A DNA stretch of 64,000 nucleotides from Artocarpus heterophyllus (lineage: Eukaryota > Streptophyta > Magnoliopsida > Rosales > Moraceae), in the NCBI GenBank assembly GCA_025403435.1, contig CM046348.1, forward strand, positions 12,921,000 to 12,984,999, given 5' to 3'. Below, one piece after another: positions 57,580-64,000 of the stretch. The position numbers and the translations under genes are program-made. Each line of letters begins with the position of its first letter. The stretch's first letter is position 1. The notes beneath the pieces were generated by a model. That model worked only from the letters and a program-made list of their open reading frames with translations. It was not told where the DNA came from and ran no database searches.

Positions 57580-58160
57580 TTTAAAGAAACACAAGTCCTA
57601 CATTGTCAAAATATTAAAATAAACAACAACTTATAAAGATATTAACAATACGAAGTCGGAAATTTTTCTCAAGGGTGCTTGAGTTAAACCAAGGTTTTAA
57701 AAAAATTAACAATATAATAAATACTAGAACTCACTCCCTTTTTCTTTACTTTTTTTGCTTTTCTCTTAATCTATAATTATTTTTTTCTTTCTTCAAATAT
57801 ATAAAATTGAGTAGTATTCAATGATAATTTTTTTATCTAGGTTTTTTATTAAAATCATCATGGCGACAAGAAAAATGTTGAAAAAATAAGGTATAATTTT
57901 AAAAAGTAAAAAGTAAGAGAGTGAATAGTTTTTTTTTTAATTGCATAAAATTTGAAACTATAAAAACATTGGGACACAAAATAAGAAGAGGTAGGGGAAG
58001 AATTAAAAATCTTAAAAAACATAAAATGGGGCTACTTTAATTTAGGGGTTATTTGAAGTTATAAATATGGAAGCCAAAATTAAAAAAAAAAATTCAAAAT
58101 TATAAATGTATAGAACACATATAAAGGGACCACTTTGGCCAGGCCCTTGCGCTCAAACAA
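57580..58160. repeat. Copy 1 of a roughly 580-bp direct repeat
   Basis: It aligns over its length with 58582-59162, with an offset of about 1002 bp. Shared words include AAAATATTAAAATAAA, TTAAACCAA(G/A)GTTTTAAA, TCTTTCTT(C/T)AAATATATAA, and a final ATAAAGGAAC/ATAAAGGGAC block. There are many substitutions. Confidence 0.8.
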
Positions 58161-58581
58161 TAAAAAATAGTATTTTATTTTTGTTGTGGTCATTGATTTG
58201 AGAAAATTATATGTTGTGCTACAGTTTTAAAGAAATGTGTTTATATATGCCATTCTTTAAAATAAAAAAAAAAAGTTGTGTCACACCACTGCTTATATTA
58301 CATGTATAAATTACACTACACTTAAATAAGAGTGGCATTTATCAAAAGTATGTTTCACAAGATGGCATTTATGAATAGTACAATGTGGCATCATACTTGA
58401 AAACAAACAAAATTGGGATGATACTCTGTCTATTGAAATAAATCATGTTTGGGTGGAACACAAGTTACTAGAAGTGAACAAAAGGCACTCTAGTGTGATT
58501 TTTAGAGAATTAAAGCTTTTGAGAAAAGATGTTTTTTTTGAAACATCAAAAAAAATAAATAATATGTTTTCATCAATCGCA

Positions 58582-59162
58582 GCCAAAGAAATGCAAGTCG
58601 TATATTGTTAAAATATTAAAATAAATAACAATTTATAGACATTACGAAGCCAAAACTTTAGCTCAGATGTTGCTCAAGTTAAACCAAAGTTTTAAACTAA
58701 ATTAACACAATATTAAATATTGAAAGTCTCTTTTTTTGTACCCTTTTTTTCTTTATTTTGCGTTTTTATTAATCTATGGTTATTTTTTTCTCTTTCTTTA
58801 AATATATAAAATTAGTAGTATTGAATGATATTTTGTTTTTTGTTAGGTTTTATATTTAAAATTATTATGGTACAAGAAAAAAAAATGTTCAAATAGTAAC
58901 GTATAATTAATAGTAAAAACAAGTGTGAAAGGATTTTTTTAAAATGAATTTTAGAACTATAAAAAAATAAGGGACTAAATAAAAAGAAGTAGGGGAAAAT
59001 TATTATTATTATTTTTATTTTCTAAAAATGGGGTTATTTTAGTCTAGAGGGCTAATTGAAGTTATAAGAAATTATCAAGGCTAAATAAAAAGAGGTAAAA
59101 AAATATAAATGTTTGGAACATATAAAGGAACTGCTTGGGTCAAGGCTCCTTAGGCTTAAGCT
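58582..59162. repeat. Copy 2 of a roughly 580-bp direct repeat
   Basis: This is the partner of 57580-58160. The spacer between them (58195-58340) itself resembles 56310-56410 (GAGAAAATTACATGTTATGC against GAGAAAATTATATGTTGTGC), so the original duplication may have covered more. No coding sequence is present. Confidence 0.8.
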
Positions 59163-59920
59163 CCCTTCATCTTTGAATATTAGGTTATTTTTCTTAATAG
59201 TTAATTTTTTATGATGGAAACCATAGTTTAAAGTTCATCAAAGTATTATAACCCACTAAACTCAAACGAACGGGTCAATCCATATTAGTGACTATAAAAG
59301 AGAGCACCATCATGGTAAAGGATTACTATCTAAAAATTACCAGCATAAATATATAAAATATAATTATATAAACATATAGATATATTGTTTAACAAATCAA
59401 TTTTGTGTGGATGAGACCATTTGCAATTACATAACCTTCAAAGGATCATGTATGCATTTTATTGAAAAATACAGCATCACATTTACACAACATTATATTT
59501 CTATGATTCTCATACTAGTATAGAATAATTATGAAAAATGAATAATTAAGTATCAAAGAAAGCTTCATGTAAATGGTGGAAAAAAAATAAAAAGAAAGCT
59601 TTACATAGAAATTTCTAGAGTTTTAACCTTATTTGATTTTGGAAAGAGTTTTAATCTCATTGAAAGCCCTAGGTTCAAGGAAGGAGCCAAAAGAAACGTC
59701 ACTTAGGGTTAAAATGCAAAGGTTGTCAAAACCAGGTTCAAAATGTAAATCTATATCCCACGACAAAACTAACAGAAAATGAATTATAAAATAGTGTTAT
59801 ATTAAGGTTAAGAATTACAAAAAGCAAAATTTTTAAGTTTTGGCTAGGTATCCTACTACAAATTTTAGGATACATGACGCTTATTTAACGACGTTTTATT
59901 GAAAACTGTCATGTTACATG
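59163..59920. other. A/T-rich spacer
   Basis: I see no gene, transposon end or repeat of note between the direct repeat and the Copia LTR. Confidence 0.4.
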
Positions 59921-61595
59921 TGTTAGGATTTGTGCCCTAAGAGACAATATTTTATTTGTAATTAATGACATTTGGATTAAATGAATAAATAAATAATAAT
60001 GAGAATATTTTACATATTAATAATGGTCCTCATATTGATTTCATCATTATGTTTAACCATTTAAGCAAACATATGTCCATGACTATTATAACCAAATCTT
60101 GGATCAGGCATATATGGAGTTTATATGTGTCATATATACGAGACAAAAATTATAGCCTAAATTACATAGTTTGCAGTTTATGTATTTAGTTGGGCACTTT
60201 ATACATGACAAGACTGCAATGAGGATATGTATCCAATTGGGGAGATAGTTTATCTAGGCTATCATAGTGGATTGACTCCATGATAAATGCAGTGGTGTGG
60301 TATACCTAATGGTGGTTGCCACTAGACTGGACCTAAAGCGTAATTGATTTAATAATAATTCTATTTATCTTACATCAATTCATTTTGACAATCATTTATG
60401 TATGATCTTAATCTTGAAGTGCATCAAACTCTATGTGTATTTTGGTATGTCAAAAGAGTTTAATGACCGAAGGCTCCATTGTTGATATGTTGGGGATACA
60501 ACCTATATTCTATGAGAGCAAAATCCTCAAACACAGAATCCATAGCTTTCTAGGAAAGAGTTAATGTATCCTACTAAAGGCATTATTCAAGAATTTGGAA
60601 AAGAACAAGGCCTTGATCATTTGGATACTTATGGTAACCAAATGATTTTCAATTTTATTTGTTATAAATGGAATTTTTCAAATAAATAAATAATAGAACT
60701 TTGAGATAAAATAATCAAAAAATAAAACGAAATTAAGTCCTTCATTTGATTATGGATAACATATAGGGATACGCAGATGCTTGAGAGGTCATGGACAAGA
60801 CTAATAAATAGAATCTCATAATACGATATATTATTGAGAGTGGAACTTTGGTTCTTTAGTGGAGTGACACCAAAGTTAATAATTAAAGAGATAATTGATT
60901 AGGGATTAATCTATCTATCATTATTAGAGCTTGATAAATTTATGTCCATCGGGTCCCAATGCTAGCTCATGAATTCCTTGACTACTTGTGTAGGATACAA
61001 TTTATTACAGGTAATATAGAATATTACACCAAATGGGTTATTGGATGTTGTAGATAATCACAAAACTCTACATTGTGATTGGATCAAATTCGAATTCTTC
61101 CCTATCTATAGTTAGCATGTAACACTGGGATAAGGCCCAGTGTATATGGCGTGTAAAGTAGGTGGAGGGGAGAGAAAATCTTCTCCTAATCCTGATAGAC
61201 TTCTACCACCTTCTGCCAACACTATAAATAGAGATCTCTAGTTCTCATTTAGTTTTAGACAACTACTATGCAACTTTTAGAGAATTGAGCTTTGATTGCT
61301 CCCATTTAAAGTTCTTAGTTCCTCTAGTACATGGTCTAGTTGGAAGGAGAATTGCTGTGGTGAGATTTTGTTGAGTTATACATATACACACAACAACTAG
61401 AAGAAATAGTCATAGCGTTGAAGATTTGAAGGTTGAGATTTTCTTTTGATCAGTCAGACGTGTTGCTTCCAGTTTATCAACATGTGCGTTTTAATTAGAA
61501 TTATATTTATTATTTATAGAAACCTGAGTAAGATTCTGGATGATTAAATAAAAATTTTAAAATTCTGCTATGTCACCGAATCAATTTTTCCAACA
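59921..61595 (+). mobile_element. Copia-type 5' LTR of a truncated element
   Basis: It starts TGTTAGGATTTGTGCCC and ends TTTTTCCAACA, 1675 bp, and a primer binding site follows two bases later. A TATA box lies at 61223-61230 (TATAAATA). It belongs to the same family as the solo LTR at 5785-7817. The sequence after the primer site (61610 to about 62040) looks like the untranslated leader of such an element, but no gag or pol reading frame and no second LTR follow in the window, so the body has been lost. Confidence 0.85.
61223..61230 (+). promoter_or_regulatory. TATA box in the Copia LTR
   Basis: TATAAATA lies about 370 bp before the LTR end, the same relative position as the TATA-like box in the related solo LTR. 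Confidence 0.55.
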
Positions 61596-61597
61596 AT

Positions 61598-61609
61598 TGG
61601 TATTAGAAC
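61598..61609 (+). other. Primer binding site of the Copia element
   Basis: TGGTATTAGAAC lies two bases after the LTR end. It differs at two positions from TGGTATCAGAGC, the initiator methionine tRNA site of plant retrotransposons. It shows that 59921-61595 is a 5' LTR and not a solo LTR. Confidence 0.85.
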
Positions 61610-62126
61610 AAACTCATGATTATGCTATAAAGATGAATTGAATGATCTAATTAATCTCTCCTTTGCTATGAATTTGATAATTTAGAGAGTTTGCTCTCTA
61701 GGGTTTTTTTATGTGACAATTAATATGTGTAGGGTTTTATATTAATTTTGTTATCATGGAATTTGTGGTGAATGATAATTATTTTTATTTAATTTTAATT
61801 ATTGCCGATTATGGTTCTTTACAGATTAGAAAGTTGTATTTAGGATTTATTCATAGTTTTGTAATTGTAATAGGATGTAGTCTATCATCACTGCTTAGAG
61901 TTTATTTTTATATAGAAACCAAAAACAGTTAGGATTTTCTATGTAATTAATTTTATGAAGGCAGGACAAGAAGGCAGAGCATTCTACATGAGACTTGTAA
62001 TTTTTATTTTTTGAAATTTTTCTGTAAATTTTCTAGGATTAAAAATATATATACTGTCAAACCATTTGCAAATAGTGTGGGATTAGGGTTTGAAACCTTA
62101 ATGGAGAAGGGTTTGATTCCCAGGAG

Positions 62127-62543
62127 CTTTATAAATATGTCATCTTTTTAGATTGTAGATTAAAATATGTCACATGAAAAAAAAAAACTCTTTTAAAAAT
62201 TGCTACAAGCCACTTTTTTTTTTGGATAATTTTCCTCTTGTATTAATTCTTGTGAGTGGCATATAGTGAAATTATTTTACAAGTGGTAAAAGTCATCCAC
62301 TGTACAATAACGTAGCAATAGAATAAATATCTCTTAATTCCCACTGCCTGGGAAATTTTGGAGAGCTTTATAGATAAGCTACCTTTTTACAGTGTGGATT
62401 GAAATATGCCACATGAAAAAAACTCTTTGAAAAAATGCTACAAGCCACTTATATTTTTTTTTAATAATTTTACTCTTATATTGATTTTTATGAGTGGCAT
62501 ATAGTATAAAGTTTTTTTGTAAGTGGCAAAAGTCAATCCATTG
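62127..62543. repeat. Tandem duplication, period about 239 bp
   Basis: 62127-62300 and 62366-62543 share GAGCTTTATA(A/G)AT, a GT(A/G)GATT(A/G)AAATATG(T/C)CAC word, TGCTACAAGCCACTT, TGAGTGGCATATAGT and AAGTGG(T/C)AAAAGTCA. A box-B-like GGGTTTGATTCCCAGG lies just before the first copy (62109-62124), so a tRNA-derived origin is possible. Confidence 0.75.
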
Positions 62544-63150
62544 TTGATGAAACTTAGAAAATGCAATTTTCTTAACGTTAAAATCAATCATTTTGTATTA
62601 ATATTTCTCATAAAACTCTTCAATTATAGCAATTTAGTGATAAACAGTGTTTTAATGTCTTAATGTGTAAATATGTTTAAAAATGTGTTTTTAGTGTGTT
62701 TTTATGTTTAATTATATTTTCGGTAATTTTTAGAGTCATTTCGGTATGTTAAATACATGTTTAGTTTGTAAATAATCAAAACCATCAAAATAACATGCGG
62801 TTATTTTATTTTGAGTTTTAATGTGTTTGATAGTGTATTTTAAGTTTGTAAATATGTCCTACTATATTTTTAGTAATTTCTAAAAATATTTTCAAGTCAT
62901 AAAAATCATATCTTTGTTAAACCGAAAAAGACTAGAAATTTTAGAAGTTCTTATCTATTTTTAATTAATTTTGTCTGTTTTAATGTAAAATAAATATTTT
63001 TAATATTTTTGTAAATATTATGTTTGTAAAATAATTAATTTTAGTATGTTTGTAAATTTTAGATTTAAACTCTGGAGGAAAAACGGAGCAAAACGATACA
63101 AAAACGGATAAAATCGGACATCAAATGCATAAAAAACAATTAAAAATTTG
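62544..63150. other. A/T-rich low-complexity spacer
   Basis: Repeated TGTTTTTA, TTTGTAAATA and GTGTTTTAATG words occur without a regular period. No coding sequence is present. Confidence 0.4.
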
Positions 63151-63159
63151 AATTTGATT

Positions 63160-63760
63160 TTAATGGGACACATGGCAAGTTTTTAGCCCTTGGATGAGCT
63201 GCTGAAATGATCGTGACCGTCTAAGGAAAGGACGCGTGTCATTGCATCAGCCATTGCGTCAGCCGAGTCTTAGTAGTGCGTTCTACGTGTCATATTTCGA
63301 TTGGCGAGTGCACAACACGCGCCAACAAGCTGTCAGAGTCAGTCAAGGAATCTCAAACTACGTCGGATCTTGTACAGGCGTTTTCACAAGTATGCTTCTT
63401 CCTAGCTGTGCGATCCGATTACCATGACCGATCTAACGGTCTGTGTTTGTGGGCCACATACCCCACCTGGGCCCATTATTGACCGTGATTCCAGCCCTTT
63501 GGATCACGTCTTCAAGGGTCCAGATCCGCCTGTTTCTGTGCTGTCAGCCGTCAAGAAGCAGGAGATTTCAAACAAATTCTCAGATAATAAAGAAGGGAAT
63601 CTCGCGTTGAAAAATTGAAGAAAAAGAGACAAATTTTGATCCAAATTTGTCAACAAAAACTACAGTAAAACAATAATGTAACCAGTATTTTTTATGCCTA
63701 TAAATACCGAGGCATTCCTCGGTTCTGCATATCCCTCTCGCAACGTGAGATCATATTGCT
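63160..63760 (+). promoter_or_regulatory. Promoter-like segment, probably of a retroelement
   Basis: The stretch is GC-richer than its surroundings. It holds a tandem 12-bp pair ATTGCATCAGCC / ATTGCGTCAGCC (63241-63264). On the minus strand this gives TGATGCA and TGACGCA 12 bp apart, the spacing of as-1 elements bound by TGA-type bZIP factors. A TATA box TATAAATA lies at 63699-63706. Directly after it CCGAGG-CATT-CCTCGG (63707-63722) forms a perfect 6-bp stem. A T-rich run of GTTTAGTTTTTA-like words follows. No host gene follows within the window, so an LTR promoter or an old pararetrovirus-like leader are both possible. The short open frames here are not called. Confidence 0.5.
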
Positions 63761-64000
63761 GCTTAGTTTAGTTTTTAATTTTTATTTTAGTTTTTAGTCT
63801 AGTTTATTGTAAAATATTTTTCAGTTTATGTTGTAAAAATTATGCCCAATAATATTTGTAGTATTTTATTAATTATGTCTTTCTAAATTTCTTTTTAACT
63901 GAGGCAAAAGGCAAAAATTCTGGCAAAATTATCTTAAATATTTTTTGTTTTTCTTAGTTTTCTAAGCAGTTGTAATGCCAAAATATTTTCTTAGAAAACT
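63761..64000 (+). other. T-rich leader-like sequence at the window end
   Basis: GTTTAGTTTTTA, TTTTAGTTTTTAG and similar words follow the promoter-like segment. The sequence continues beyond the window without a coding frame. Confidence 0.35.

Noticed and set aside
1..64000. tRNA, rRNA and CRISPR arrays
   Set aside because: I looked for tRNA box pairs and regularly spaced repeats. The only box A/B pairs belong to the SINE and SINE-like relics, and no regular repeat-spacer array exists.
63160..64000. Firm assignment to an endogenous plant pararetrovirus
   Set aside because: Only promoter and leader style point that way. No coding sequence is in the window, so an LTR is equally possible.

Overview
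The window is AT-rich nuclear DNA from a flowering plant, most likely a eudicot. The evidence is spliced genes with GT-AG introns, plant-specific gene families, and a dense mix of plant transposons: Ty1/Copia and Gypsy-like LTRs, an L1-type LINE, a tRNA-derived SINE, and hAT- and Mutator-like non-autonomous elements. There are no bacterial operons, tRNA or rRNA genes, or CRISPR arrays. The species cannot be fixed from the sequence alone.

Only four loci look like intact host genes. (1) A small glycine-rich protein lies on the minus strand at 4653-5051. (2) A single-exon, very basic 141-residue plant protein of unknown function lies at 21844-22269. (3) A two-exon tandem CCCH zinc-finger protein of the Arabidopsis C3H14/C3H15 type lies at 26046-27273 (370 residues). 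(4) A divergent NF-YC histone-fold subunit lies at 41485-44832. I assemble it from six coding exons plus a last exon that supplies only the stop codon (232 residues). The genes are unrelated and show no sign of working together.

Transposons and their relics fill most of the rest. From left to right they are: a complete 2.2 kb gag-only Copia-type element with a 5-bp target duplication (84-2303); a 379-bp hAT element with a perfect 8-bp duplication (2626-3004), abutting an 869-bp foldback element with a 10-bp duplication (3019-3887); a 2.0 kb solo LTR with duplication GAGAG (5785-7817); an 839-bp hAT element full of GGGCTGG-type words (8240-9078); a near-perfect 34-bp hairpin (10106-10210); a LINE RNase H fragment; two Mutator-like elements with long terminal inverted repeats and GC-rich cores (about 11.68-12.99 kb and 16.34-17.66 kb); and a SINE with an 11-bp duplication (17752-17905).

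Further right are a 2.0 kb solo LTR on the minus strand (28290-30292) and a related LTR split by a 5'-truncated, inactivated L1 LINE (33087-38579, LINE about 35181-38430). A 1.2 kb element with an almost pure A/T core follows (about 46.8-48.0 kb), then a short Mutator-like element (about 51.13-51.61 kb), a roughly 1 kb-period direct duplication (57.58-59.16 kb) and a 1.7 kb Copia 5' LTR with its primer binding site (59921-61609). The right end carries a comparatively GC-rich promoter-like segment (63.16-63.76 kb) with a pair of as-1-like motifs and a TATA box.

I found no convincing undescribed multi-gene system. The observations most worth following up are the stop-codon-only NF-YC exon, the adjacent double insertion at 3.0 kb, the 10.1 kb hairpin, the GC-rich words shared by two unrelated LTRs, and the promoter-like segment at the right edge.
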